Origin: Salinilacustrithrix flava
GTDB lineage: Bacteria > Actinomycetota > Acidimicrobiia > Acidimicrobiales > Salinilacustritrichaceae
Direction: 5' to 3'
DNA length: 64,000 nucleotides
Assembly: GCA_024128875.1 (NCBI GenBank)
Contig: JAMYFF010000008.1
Span: forward strand, 1 to 64,000
The position numbers and the translations under genes were made by a program. The notes under the pieces were generated by a model. The model worked only from the letters and a program-made list of their open reading frames with translations, made no database searches and was not told the DNA's origin. Position 1 is the stretch's first letter. Each line of letters opens with the position of its first letter. Positions 7,685 through 16,272 of the stretch are shown piece after piece.

Positions 7685-9460
7685 ATGTGCAGCAGGTGGT
7701 GGCGGGCGCTGCTCGCGGTCTCGTTCGTGTCCGTCTCCGTCCTGGCGGTGCCCACGCCGTCAGCCGCACAGGAGGCCCCGGCCGCGACGACGCACGTGGT
7801 GGAGTCCTTCGACGGCACCCCGCTGCTGGCGAACCTGTTCGTCCCCCCGGACGTCGACGAAGCCCGTCCCGGGCCGCTCGTGCTCCTGACCCACGGGTGG
7901 GGCGGCACCGGCCAGAAGGCGCCCACCGGCTTCGTCGGCGACCTCCTGGACGCCGGCTACATCGTCCTCACCTGGGACCAGCGTGGCTTCGGCTGCTCGG
8001 GCGGCGAGGTGCAGATCGACAAGCCCGAGTGGGAGGGCGGCGACGTGACGGCGCTCATCGACTGGACCGTGGCCAACGCGCCGGTCCGGCTCGACGACAC
8101 CGGGGACCCGATCGTCGGCATGGCCGGTGGCTCCTACGCGGGTGGGGTGCAGACCGCGGCGGCCGCCGTGGACGACCGCATCGACGCGATCGCACCGGAG
8201 ATCTCCTGGGCCGACCTGCGGTACTCGCTCTACGGCGGCGAGGTCGTCAACCAGGGGTGGGCCACGCTGCTCTACCTGGCCGGGCTCGCCACCGCCTCGG
8301 GCCAGGGCCTGGACCCGAGCTGCCCGACCGGCCCCCAGCCCGGCGGCCTGGCCCCGATGATCACCCGCGGGTTCACGGAGGGCTCCACGAGCGCGGCGAT
8401 CTCCGACGAGGTGCTGGACTTCTTCGCCGGCAGCAGCCTCGCCTCGTACGGGCAGGAGCAGCCGGTCGACATCCCGACCCTGGTCGTGCAGGGCAGCACC
8501 GACACCCTCTTCGATCTCACCGACGGCTGGCGGATCACCGAGCACGTGCGGGCCGCGGGCGCACCCACCCGGTTCCTCGTCTTCTGCGGCGGCCACGTCG
8601 CCTGCCCGGGCACCTACGCCGATGCGGGCGACGGCGCCCACGTGGACGAGGCGGTCCTGGCCTGGTTCGCCCGGTACCTGCACGGCGACGAGACCGTCGA
8701 CGTCGGCCCCCCGGTCGAGTACCGCACCAACGAGGGCGTCTGGCGCGCGGCGGCCGGCTTCCCTGCGCCGGGGTCGGCGCCGCTCGAGGCCACGGGCACC
8801 GGCTCGCTGGTGAGCGTCCCCGCCGTGGAGCCACCGGACCTGAGCACGCTCGGCGGGGCATCCTTCGACGGCGGCATCCCGACACTGCCCTTCACGTCCG
8901 CGGCCGTGTCCGCGCCCGGCGACATCCGGGCCATGACCGTGGAGGTCGCCCGGGCCGGCGATCGGGCGATCGACCTGCTCGGCATCCCGTCGGTGACCCT
9001 GCAGGTCGAGGGCGTCGGCGACGAGGTGATCCTCATGGCCAAGCTGGTCGACCGCGAGTCCGGCGCTGTCGTCAACCTCCAGGAGGGGGCGATCCGCGTG
9101 CCGCTGCTCGACGGGTCCACGCAGGTCGAGGTGCCCATGCCCGGCATCGCCTACACGCTGCCCGCCGGACACCACCTGGACCTGCAGGTCAGCACCGCCA
9201 GCCTGATGCACAGCAACGCGCGCACGCCCGCGACCGTCGACGTCGCCGCCACCGTGGCGGTACCCGTCCAGGCCGTCGACCGCGCTGCGGCGCCGACCAC
9301 GACGACTCAGCCTTCGCCGGTCGCCCCGACGCCGACGCTGCCGGCCACCGGCTCGGAGTCGGCTCCGTCGATCGCTGCCGCGCTGGCGGCAGCCCTGGTC
9401 GGTGCCGGCCTGCTCGTCGTCGGCGCCGCTCGACGCGGCCGGCGCCCGGTCAGCTGTTGA
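7685..9460 (+). CDS. Exported CocE/NonD-family serine hydrolase with LPXTG-type anchor
   Basis: 591 residues from ATG 7685, where a signal peptide begins (MCSRWWRALLAVSFVSVSVL, cleavage near SAAQEA). An in-frame ATG at 7640 overlaps the upstream stop and could give 15 more residues. The X-Pro dipeptidyl-peptidase S15/CocE fold is visible: nucleophile GGSYAGG at about residue 150, acid around STDTLFD, His in GGHVACPG, then a C-terminal jelly-roll domain (about 340-530). A Thr/Pro-rich stretch leads to LPATG at about 552, a hydrophobic helix and a basic tail, the layout of a sortase substrate. It probably cleaves esters or acyl-peptide bonds outside the cell; the substrate is unknown. No sortase gene lies in this window. 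Confidence 0.88.
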   Translation: MCSRWWRALLAVSFVSVSVLAVPTPSAAQEAPAATTHVVESFDGTPLLANLFVPPDVDEARPGPLVLLTHGWGGTGQKAPTGFVGDLLDAGYIVLTWDQRGFGCSGGEVQIDKPEWEGGDVTALIDWTVANAPVRLDDTGDPIVGMAGGSYAGGVQTAAAAVDDRIDAIAPEISWADLRYSLYGGEVVNQGWATLLYLAGLATASGQGLDPSCPTGPQPGGLAPMITRGFTEGSTSAAISDEVLDFFAGSSLASYGQEQPVDIPTLVVQGSTDTLFDLTDGWRITEHVRAAGAPTRFLVFCGGHVACPGTYADAGDGAHVDEAVLAWFARYLHGDETVDVGPPVEYRTNEGVWRAAAGFPAPGSAPLEATGTGSLVSVPAVEPPDLSTLGGASFDGGIPTLPFTSAAVSAPGDIRAMTVEVARAGDRAIDLLGIPSVTLQVEGVGDEVILMAKLVDRESGAVVNLQEGAIRVPLLDGSTQVEVPMPGIAYTLPAGHHLDLQVSTASLMHSNARTPATVDVAATVAVPVQAVDRAAAPTTTTQPSPVAPTPTLPATGSESAPSIAAALAAALVGAGLLVVGAARRGRRPVSC

Positions 9461-10292
9461 AGCCGGCCACCGCGAGCGCGATGACGCCGGCGCCCACCAC
9501 GAAGCGGTAGCCCACGAACGGGGCGAAGGTCCGGGTCTGCACGAAGCGGATCGTTCCCCACACGGCGGCGAAGCCGGTCACCGCACTGGTGGCCATGCCC
9601 ACCAGGAACGGGGCGACGAAGTCCGAGGGGATCCCGCCCTCGCCGACGACGTCGAGCAGCTTGTAGACGCCGGCGCCGGCGATGATCGGCAGGCTCATCA
9701 GGAACGAGAGGCGGGCGGCGGCGGCCCGGTCGAAACCGAGGGCCCGACTCACCGTGATGGTGACGCCGGAGCGGGAGACGCCCGGCTGGAGGGCGGCGGC
9801 CTGCCCCAGCCCCATCAGCAGCGCGTCGCGCAGGCGGAACTCCCCGGCCTTGCGGGGGCCGCCCATCCGGTCGGCCGCCCACAGCAGGACGCCGCCGACG
9901 ATGAGCATCACGCCGATCAGCCAGTAGATGTCGTCGAGCTCCTCGATGGCGTCGTTGAGGAGGAATCCGGTGATCGCCGCCGGCACGGCCGACACCACGA
10001 GCAGCCACGCGATGCGACCTTCGGGCGGGGCGTCGGCGCGGTTGGCCGGCACCACCACGCGCAGGCCCTCCCGGGCGAACACGACGAGGTCCCGCCAGAA
10101 GTAGGCGATGGCGCCGGCGAGCGTGCCGATGTGGAGGGCGACGTCGAAGGCCTTGGCGAGGGAGTCGTCGCCGGCGAAGTCGTCCCAGCCGAACAGCCAC
10201 GGGACGATGGCGAGGTGCCCGGACGACGAGATCGGGATGAACTCGGAGAGGCCCTGGACGATGCCGAGGACGATGGCGTGCAGGAGAGACAT
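9450..10292 (-). CDS. uppP: Undecaprenyl-diphosphatase UppP (BacA)
   Basis: 280 residues. This integral membrane enzyme removes a phosphate from undecaprenyl diphosphate so the lipid carrier can be reused for peptidoglycan and other wall polymers; overexpression is known to give bacitracin resistance. Both family signatures are present: GLSEFIPISSSGHL near the N-terminus and ALQPGVSRSGVTIT near residue 170, plus several hydrophobic helices. ATG at 10292. It converges on the LPXTG hydrolase gene and overlaps its end by 11 bp. A strong hairpin lies just upstream. Confidence 0.95.
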   Translation of the reverse strand: MSLLHAIVLGIVQGLSEFIPISSSGHLAIVPWLFGWDDFAGDDSLAKAFDVALHIGTLAGAIAYFWRDLVVFAREGLRVVVPANRADAPPEGRIAWLLVVSAVPAAITGFLLNDAIEELDDIYWLIGVMLIVGGVLLWAADRMGGPRKAGEFRLRDALLMGLGQAAALQPGVSRSGVTITVSRALGFDRAAAARLSFLMSLPIIAGAGVYKLLDVVGEGGIPSDFVAPFLVGMATSAVTGFAAVWGTIRFVQTRTFAPFVGYRFVVGAGVIALAVAGFNS

Positions 10293-10301
10293 GAGGAAGT
10301 T

Positions 10302-10353
10302 CGTTCTGGCCTACGAGATCCCCCGCCGGTGCGGGGAGGCGCAGGCCAGAACG
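10302..10353. terminator. Nested hairpin between tldE stop and uppP start
   Basis: Outer arms CGTTCTGGCCT (10302-10312) and AGGCCAGAACG (10343-10353) are perfectly complementary over 11 bp; inside them CCCCGC/GCGGGG forms a second stem with a short loop. It starts 12 bp after the tldE stop on the minus strand and could end tldDE transcription or shape the uppP leader. There is no T-tract, so a classical intrinsic terminator is not certain. Confidence 0.55.
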
Positions 10354-10365
10354 GAAGGGACCGTT

Positions 10366-11736
10366 CTAGCGGCCGGAGAGGGACACGCCGGGAATCAGCA
10401 GGGTGACGCCGCCGGTGCCTCCGGGCTGCCACTCGACGTCCGCGCCGACGTGGGAGACGTCGAGGAGCAGGCGCTGCAGCGTGCTGGCCAGGGTGGCCTC
10501 CTTGATCGGCTCCGCCCGCTCGCCGCCGCGCACCCGCAGTCCCTCGACCGACACCGAGAAGTCGCCCGAGATCGGGTTCACCCCGGAGTGGATGCCGCCG
10601 AGCGACGAGGCCAGCACGCCGTCGTCGACGGTGGCGAGGAGCGAGTCGAGGTCGCCGTCGCCAGGCTGGACGGTGAGGGCACGGGCGGAGATGCTCGGGC
10701 GGCTGCTGTAGCCACGAGCCGCGGAGGCGGTGGACGCCGTCCCGGCCCGGCGGGCCGAGTGGGTGTTGTGCAGGAACCCCTGCAGCACGCCCTGGTCGAG
10801 CAGCGGCACCCGCCGGGTGGCGAGGCCCTCGTCGTCGTAGGGCTCGGCGCCGAGCGAGTCGGGGTTGGTCGGGTCGTCCACGATGGTGAGCAGCGGGCTG
10901 CCGACCTGCTGGCCGACCCGGTTCGCGAACGGGCTGCGGCCCTTGGCCACCGCTTCGCCGCCGAGCATCCCGGACACGATGCCGAGCACCGTGGCGGTGA
11001 GGCGCGGCTCGAGGATGAGCGTGACGACTGCGGACTCGGGCTTGACCGAGCCGATCTTGGCCAGCAGCCGGCTGACGGCATCGTCGGCGGCCTCGTCCAG
11101 GGACACCTCGTCGATGGCCCGACCGACCGACATGCCGCCGGCGATGACCGACGCGTCGCCGTCGTCGGCCAGGGCCGACACCGAGACGTAGGCGATGGTG
11201 GAGCGCCCGCCGACGGAGATGCCGGTGGACGTGGCCACGGCGAAGGCACCCTCGGCGTCGGTGTAGGTGGCCGCCCGCACGCCACGGACCCGGGGGTCGG
11301 CGGCGCGCACCATGCGCTCGAGCTCGATGGCCATGGCCACCTTGTCCTCCACCGGCGTGGCGAGCACGGCCTCGCGGTGCACGTCGAGCGCCGTGGCGGC
11401 GACGCCGTCGGGCTCGGCCAGGCCGGCCCACTCGTCGGGCTCGGCGAAGGGCAGGTTGTCGCGGGCCTCGGCCAGCGCATCGGCGACGATGTCGTCGTCG
11501 TGGCTGCCGGCGTAGGCGAAGCCGGTGCGGCCGTCCTTGATCACCCGGATGCCGATGCCGGCGGAGCCGGCCTGCGTCAGCGATTCGATCTCGCCCTCGT
11601 AGGCATCGACGGAGGTGTTGGTGCCCTGGCTGACGTAGGCCTCGACCTGCTCGCCCGGGCCGGCCTGGGACGCGACCCGGTCGGCCAGCGCCCGCAGGGC
11701 GTCGACGTCGGTGCCGGCGGTGGCGGTGTCGGTCAC
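10366..11736 (-). CDS. tldE: TldE (PmbA)-type metalloprotease-like subunit
   Basis: 456 residues starting at GTG 11736, which overlaps the tldD stop in a GTGA arrangement, so translation is coupled. TldD/TldE form a heterodimeric protease that trims unfolded peptides and matures ribosomal peptides such as microcins; TldE carries no metal site. The sequence shows the PmbA/TldE three-part layout: N-terminal domain with VDAYEGEIESL and GIGIRVIKDGRTGFAYAG, a central region, and a C-terminal domain with ATRRVPLLDQGVLQGFLHNT and GDFSVSVEGLRVRGGE. No RiPP precursor is evident nearby. The pair forms a two-gene operon. Confidence 0.92.
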   Translation of the reverse strand: MTDTATAGTDVDALRALADRVASQAGPGEQVEAYVSQGTNTSVDAYEGEIESLTQAGSAGIGIRVIKDGRTGFAYAGSHDDDIVADALAEARDNLPFAEPDEWAGLAEPDGVAATALDVHREAVLATPVEDKVAMAIELERMVRAADPRVRGVRAATYTDAEGAFAVATSTGISVGGRSTIAYVSVSALADDGDASVIAGGMSVGRAIDEVSLDEAADDAVSRLLAKIGSVKPESAVVTLILEPRLTATVLGIVSGMLGGEAVAKGRSPFANRVGQQVGSPLLTIVDDPTNPDSLGAEPYDDEGLATRRVPLLDQGVLQGFLHNTHSARRAGTASTASAARGYSSRPSISARALTVQPGDGDLDSLLATVDDGVLASSLGGIHSGVNPISGDFSVSVEGLRVRGGERAEPIKEATLASTLQRLLLDVSHVGADVEWQPGGTGGVTLLIPGVSLSGR

Positions 11737-13124
11737 GAGGAGGTCCCGCCGATGGTGAGCTGGGCGACCCGCAGCGTCGGGCAGCCGTCGCCGACCGGGA
11801 CGCCCTGACCGTCCTTGCCGCACGTGCCAGGGCCGCCGAATGCGAAGTCGTCGGCGATGACCTCGATGTCCTGCAGGCACTGGGGGCCGTTGCCGATGAG
11901 GTTGCCCTCGCGGATCGGCTCGGTGATCTCGCCGTCCTCGATGAGGTACGCCTCCTGCATCCCGAACACGAAGTCGCCCGAGGCGGTGTTGACCTGGCCG
12001 CCGCCGAGCTTGGCCACGTAGACGCCGTGGTCCGTGCCGGCGATGACCTCGTCGGGGGTGGCGGTGCCGTTCTCGAGGAACGTGTTGGTCATGCGGACCA
12101 TCGGGAGGTGCTTGTAGGACTGTCGGCGCCCGTTGCCCGAGTTCGGTCGACCCTCCTTGCGGCTGCGCAGGAAGTCCCACATGTACTCGGTGAGCACACC
12201 GTCCTGGATGAGCACGTTGCGCTGCCCCGGCGCACCCTCGTCGTCGACGGCGAAGGCGCCCCACTCCTCGGCGATGGTGCCGTCGTCGACCAGGGTGACG
12301 AGCGGGCTGGCGACGAGCTCGCCGATCCGGCCGGCGTAGACCGACGCACCCTTGTCGACCAGGTCCTTCTCCAGGCCGTGGCCGCAGGCCTCGTGGAAGA
12401 GCACCCCGCCGGAGCCGGCGCCGATGACCACCGGCAGCTGGCCGGAGGGGGCGGGCCGGGCTCGCAGCTTGGTGATCGCCATCTGGGCGGCCTCGGCGGC
12501 GAACTCGTCGATGTCGATGCGGTCGAACAGCTCCCAGCCGATGGTGAGGCCGGTGGACTTGCGGCCGGTCTGCATGCCGGTGTCTCCGGTGGCCACCGCG
12601 CTGACCGAGAACAGGGTGCGGACCTGGTCGTCGCTGGTGAGCAGCCCGTCGCTGTTGGCCACCAGGATGCGGCGGCGGGAGCCGGCCACCGAGGCGGTGA
12701 CCTGGGAGATCTCCCGGGCCGCGGCCCGGGCGGCCTCGTCGGCCTGGCGCAGGATGGCGACCTTGTCCGCCTTGGGCACGTCGTCGGGAAGCACGCTGAC
12801 CGGGCTCGGGTTGGCCACGTCGCGGCGGGTGAGGGCGATCTCCCGCACGCCGCCGCCGCCCTCGCGGGCCGCGGCGGATGCCGCCTCGGCCGCGGTCAGC
12901 AGGCCCTGCTCGCTGAGGTCGGCGGTGTGGGCGAAGCCGGTGGTGTCGCCGACCACGACCCGGATGCCGGCGCCGCGGTCGCGACCGGAGCTGAGCTGCT
13001 CCACCCGGCCGTCGTCCAGGGTGGCGTTGCCGCTCTGCTTGTCCTCGGCGAAGACCTCGGCGAACTCGCCGCCGGTCCGCAGGGCTCGTGCCAGCACTCG
13101 CTCGAGCGTGGGATCCTCGATCAC
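11733..13124 (-). CDS. tldD: TldD zinc metalloprotease subunit
   Basis: 463 residues. Catalytic partner of TldE. The zinc motif HEACGHGLE is present at about residue 238 (HExxxH), followed by a third-ligand region with GTCGKDGQG near the C-terminus. N-terminal motifs VEQLSSGRDRGAGIRVV and RILVANSDG are typical. It should cleave small unstructured peptides in the cytosol as a TldD-TldE complex. ATG 13124 is the start; the stop overlaps the tldE GTG by 4 bp. It diverges from a thioesterase gene. Confidence 0.94.
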   Translation of the reverse strand: MIEDPTLERVLARALRTGGEFAEVFAEDKQSGNATLDDGRVEQLSSGRDRGAGIRVVVGDTTGFAHTADLSEQGLLTAAEAASAAAREGGGGVREIALTRRDVANPSPVSVLPDDVPKADKVAILRQADEAARAAAREISQVTASVAGSRRRILVANSDGLLTSDDQVRTLFSVSAVATGDTGMQTGRKSTGLTIGWELFDRIDIDEFAAEAAQMAITKLRARPAPSGQLPVVIGAGSGGVLFHEACGHGLEKDLVDKGASVYAGRIGELVASPLVTLVDDGTIAEEWGAFAVDDEGAPGQRNVLIQDGVLTEYMWDFLRSRKEGRPNSGNGRRQSYKHLPMVRMTNTFLENGTATPDEVIAGTDHGVYVAKLGGGQVNTASGDFVFGMQEAYLIEDGEITEPIREGNLIGNGPQCLQDIEVIADDFAFGGPGTCGKDGQGVPVGDGCPTLRVAQLTIGGTSS

Positions 13125-13198
13125 TTCGTCCTCCGGGGTCGCGGGACGGGCCTGGGCCGATGTGACTCGGGCCGACCCGGACGACGTAGCGTACCGAC

Positions 13199-13576
13199 GT
13201 GCCCCTCCAGACCGGTCTCAGCGCCGCGGTCGAGATCGTCGTCGGCGACGACGACACCGCCATCGCCATCGGCTCCGGCTCGGTCCCGGTGCTCGCCACC
13301 CCCCGTCTCGTGGCCCTCTGCGAGCAGGCCGCGGTGGCAGCCATCGACGGCCAGCTCGAGGACGGCTCCACGTCGGTCGGCATGCGGGTCCAGGTCGACC
13401 ACCTGATGCCCACCGCCGTCGGCGCTCCCGTCACGGCCGAGGCCACGCTCGAGAAGGTGTCCGGACGCCGGCTGACCTTCACCGTCTCGGCCTCGGACCA
13501 CCGCGGCCTGATCGCCGCCGGCCGGGTCACCCGCGTCGTGGTCGACTACGACCGCTTCATGGAGAAGGCCAACTAG
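13199..13576 (+). CDS. FlK-like hotdog thioesterase
   Basis: 125 residues from a GTG at 13199. A single hotdog domain with VLATPRLVALCEQAAVAAI (central helix) and TSVGMRVQVDHLMPTAVG, the pattern of fluoroacetyl-CoA thioesterase FlK-like proteins in which Thr, Glu and His act in catalysis; TP, E and H residues are visible at the matching places. Most FlK-like proteins of actinobacteria have no known link to fluoroacetate and are thought to be general acyl-CoA thioesterases. It diverges from tldD and converges on a hydrolase gene. Confidence 0.8.
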   Translation: MPLQTGLSAAVEIVVGDDDTAIAIGSGSVPVLATPRLVALCEQAAVAAIDGQLEDGSTSVGMRVQVDHLMPTAVGAPVTAEATLEKVSGRRLTFTVSASDHRGLIAAGRVTRVVVDYDRFMEKAN

Positions 13577-13610
13577 ATCTGGCAGCGGCCACGGAACGGG
13601 CCGCTGACGT

Positions 13611-14480
13611 TCAGACGCCGGCGAGGAAGTCGAGCATCACCGCGCGCCACGCGTCGGGGTTCTCGAACTGGGGCGAGTGGCCGGCGTCGGTGATGACCTC
13701 GAGCCGGGCACCCGGCACCGCGGTGGCCATCGCCTCGGACGGGCCCAGGAACGGTGCGTCCTGCTCGCCGACGATCACGAGGGTCGGCACCGACAGGTCG
13801 GCGAGGTGCTGCAACCGGTCGAGCTGGTCGATCATCTGCCCGATCATCGATGCGTACATGGCCGGCGAGCTGCCCAGGAACTTCTGGTCGCCGAGCTCGC
13901 GGTACCCCGGACGCTCGTCGAGGAGGCGCTGGTTGGCGGGCGTCCCGAGCGGACCGTCGCCCTCCAGGGCATCCATCGCCTCCTTCACCGCGGCCATGCC
14001 GCCCTCGCGCACGATCTCGGCCCCGAGCATGGCCAGCTCGCGGTCGATCTCCAGCGGCCCGTGGGTGGTGTCCATCAGGACGAGGCCGTCGAGCGCGCCC
14101 GGCCGCTTCGCCGCCGCGACCTGGGCGATCATCCCGCCCATCGAGTGGCCGAGCAGCACGAACCGGTCCCAGCCCAGGGCGTCGACCAGGGACAGCATGT
14201 CGCCGGCGAAGTGGTCGAAGGAGTACTCGGACTCGTCTTCGGGGTGCCAGGAGTCGCCATGGCCCCGCAGATCCGGGGCGACCACCCACCACCCGGCCTC
14301 GGCCAGGGCCTCCATGTGGTCGGCGAAGTCGACGCGGCCGCCGGTGAAGCCGTGCACGAGCAGCAGCCCCCGTCCGTCCGAGCCGACCTCGTCGATCGTC
14401 ACGTGCTCGCCGGCCCCGATGTCGATCACCCGTGTCGCCATCCGCACATGGTGGCCCACCGCGTCCGGCAGCGACGTCAC
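13611..14480 (-). CDS. Alpha/beta hydrolase
   Basis: Up to 289 residues. A GTG at 14480 overlaps the upstream lipoprotein stop (GTGA), suggesting coupling; an ATG at 14441 would give 276 residues, closer to the family start. LLLVHGFTGG gives the oxyanion loop, LLGHSMGG (about residue 115) the nucleophile elbow, VGEQDAPF the acid and DAGHSPQFENP the catalytic His, so the triad is complete. It belongs to the broad esterase/lactonase/haloperoxidase-like set; the substrate cannot be told. Cytosolic. Confidence 0.85.
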   Translation of the reverse strand: MTSLPDAVGHHVRMATRVIDIGAGEHVTIDEVGSDGRGLLLVHGFTGGRVDFADHMEALAEAGWWVVAPDLRGHGDSWHPEDESEYSFDHFAGDMLSLVDALGWDRFVLLGHSMGGMIAQVAAAKRPGALDGLVLMDTTHGPLEIDRELAMLGAEIVREGGMAAVKEAMDALEGDGPLGTPANQRLLDERPGYRELGDQKFLGSSPAMYASMIGQMIDQLDRLQHLADLSVPTLVIVGEQDAPFLGPSEAMATAVPGARLEVITDAGHSPQFENPDAWRAVMLDFLAGV

Positions 14481-15151
14481 CAGCGCAGGAGGGCGGGCAG
14501 CTCGCGCAGGTCGACCGATCCACTCGGCACCGCGACGATGGTGCCCGGCCGGAGCGGGCGCCGGCGCAGGAGGACCGGCCGCTCGATCCCGGCGACGGTG
14601 AGGTGGACCTCGTCATCGCCGACCACCTCGACGGCGAGCACCTCCCGCCCGGCCACCGCGTCGCCGGGACCGATCCCGTCGGGCTGCGGAGGCGGCTGAC
14701 GGGCCTCGACCACCACGTCGGGCAGCTCGCCACCCGCGGCGGCGACGGCGTCCAGGTCGAAGCGGACCCACTCGGCATCGGCGACCGTCCGGCCGACCTC
14801 CGGGTGCAGCCACCACCAGTGCTCGTCGGCCGTTCCCACGTGCTGCTCGACGATGCCGGCCGGGGTGTCGATGGCGAGGTGGACGGTGCCGGCCCCGTCG
14901 GTCCTCCAGGTCGTCTCGACCACGGCACGACCGGAGCCGTCGGGCAGCGGGCCGAGGTCGGCGACCAGGGCGATCTCGTGGGGTCCGGTTGGGGGGTCCG
15001 ACGCCGGATCGAGCGCCGGTTCGGAGGCGGGATCGACCGCGGACGGTGGCGGGACCCGGGACGTCGAGGCGGCAGAACCCGACGAGCAGGCGGTGAGCAC
15101 GAGCGCGGCGGCGAGCGCGGCGCACCGAAGGCGGCGGGGGCGGATGGGCAC
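14477..15151 (-). CDS. Lipoprotein of unknown function
   Basis: 224 residues from a GTG at 15151. A signal peptide with lipobox LVLTAC (Cys about residue 22) is followed by a Ser/Pro/Asp linker with repeated DPASEP/DPASDP units, then a beta-rich domain of about 160 residues with WRTDGAGTVHLAID and HVGTADEHWWWLHPEVG. I do not recognise the domain. Likely on the outer face of the membrane. Its stop overlaps the start region of the hydrolase gene, so the two form an operon. Confidence 0.72.
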   Translation of the reverse strand: MPIRPRRLRCAALAAALVLTACSSGSAASTSRVPPPSAVDPASEPALDPASDPPTGPHEIALVADLGPLPDGSGRAVVETTWRTDGAGTVHLAIDTPAGIVEQHVGTADEHWWWLHPEVGRTVADAEWVRFDLDAVAAAGGELPDVVVEARQPPPQPDGIGPGDAVAGREVLAVEVVGDDEVHLTVAGIERPVLLRRRPLRPGTIVAVPSGSVDLRELPALLRW

Positions 15152-15325
15152 GGTGGGCCTCCCGGATCGACCGGCCGTGACGGCCGGGATGCAACGGGTG
15201 GCGTCAGGTCGACCACCGAACCGGCACCGAGGCTAGCCACCCCCATCGGAGGCCGGTGGCGGATCGTTCGGGCGCCTGGCGCCGCCGTAGTCTGGCGAGG
15301 TGCGGGGACAGAGGCAGACCAGCGC

Positions 15326-16237
15326 ATGACCGCCGGCGCCGTGGACCAGGACGACACCACCACCGCGTCCGACGCGCAGGTCGCCGCCGGCCGGCTGCGC
15401 TGGTGGCGCGAGCTCCTCTACGTCGCCGTCTTCTACGCGGTGTACTCCTCGGTGCGGAACCTGTTCGGCTCCCAGGGCACGGGCGAGGACGTCGACGCCT
15501 CGGTCGCGTTCGAGCACGCCCGCCAGATCATCGACATCCAGCGCGCCATGGGCCTCTACTTCGAAGACGAGCTCCAGCGCTGGTACCTCGACCTGCCGGC
15601 CATGGGGCTCATCCGCGTCTGGAACATCTTCTACGGCACCGCCCACTTCGTGGTGACCGCCGGCGCGCTCGTGTGGCTGTACCGCAGCGACAAGGCCCGC
15701 TACCCCCGATGGCGCAACACGCTGCTCGTGACGACGGCGGTGGCCATCGTCGGCTTCGCCAGCTACTCGCTGATGCCGCCGCGGCTGCTGGACGACCCCG
15801 GCAAGTACGGGGCGTGCCGGATCTACGCACCGGAGGCCGCCTTCGCCGCCGAGCCCGGCGACAAGTCGGTCGAGGGGTGCGACCGGTACGGCTTCGTCGA
15901 CACCCTCGCTGTGCACGGCGGGTGGATCTCCTTCGATGACGAGAAGGCGGCCGGGCTCACCAACCAGTACGCGGCGATGCCGTCGATGCACATCGGGTGG
16001 TCCGTGTGGTCCGCGCTCGTGCTGGTGCCGATGATGCGGCGCCGGTGGACCCGTGCGCTGGCGTGGAGCTACCCGTTCCTCACCCTGTTCACGATCATCG
16101 TCACCGCCAACCACTACTGGATCGATGCCGTGGGCGGCCTCGTCGCGCTCGGGTTCGGCGCCCTCGTCGCCCGCTGGCTCACCGCCCGCTTCCAGGCCCG
16201 CCACGCTCGGGACGACCTCCCGATCACCACCGCGTAG
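15326..16237 (+). CDS. PAP2-superfamily membrane protein (inositol-phosphoryl transferase-like)
   Basis: 303 residues with five or six hydrophobic segments. The C-terminal half carries the PAP2_3 signature: AAMPSMHIGWSVW with the catalytic His, and TANHYWIDAVGG with the second His and Asp. This subgroup resembles the Aur1/inositol-phosphorylceramide synthase branch more than simple phosphatases, so it may transfer a phospho-head-group between lipids; that is inference from family. An insert between helices with DPGKYGACRIYAPE and VEGCDRYGF has two cysteines that might pair outside the cell. ATG 15326 is the first start near the conserved part. It diverges from the lipoprotein gene across about 170 bp. 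Confidence 0.82.
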   Translation: MTAGAVDQDDTTTASDAQVAAGRLRWWRELLYVAVFYAVYSSVRNLFGSQGTGEDVDASVAFEHARQIIDIQRAMGLYFEDELQRWYLDLPAMGLIRVWNIFYGTAHFVVTAGALVWLYRSDKARYPRWRNTLLVTTAVAIVGFASYSLMPPRLLDDPGKYGACRIYAPEAAFAAEPGDKSVEGCDRYGFVDTLAVHGGWISFDDEKAAGLTNQYAAMPSMHIGWSVWSALVLVPMMRRRWTRALAWSYPFLTLFTIIVTANHYWIDAVGGLVALGFGALVARWLTARFQARHARDDLPITTA

Positions 16238-16272
16238 CGCCCTGGCCGCGACGGATCGGCGCCCGCAGCAGG

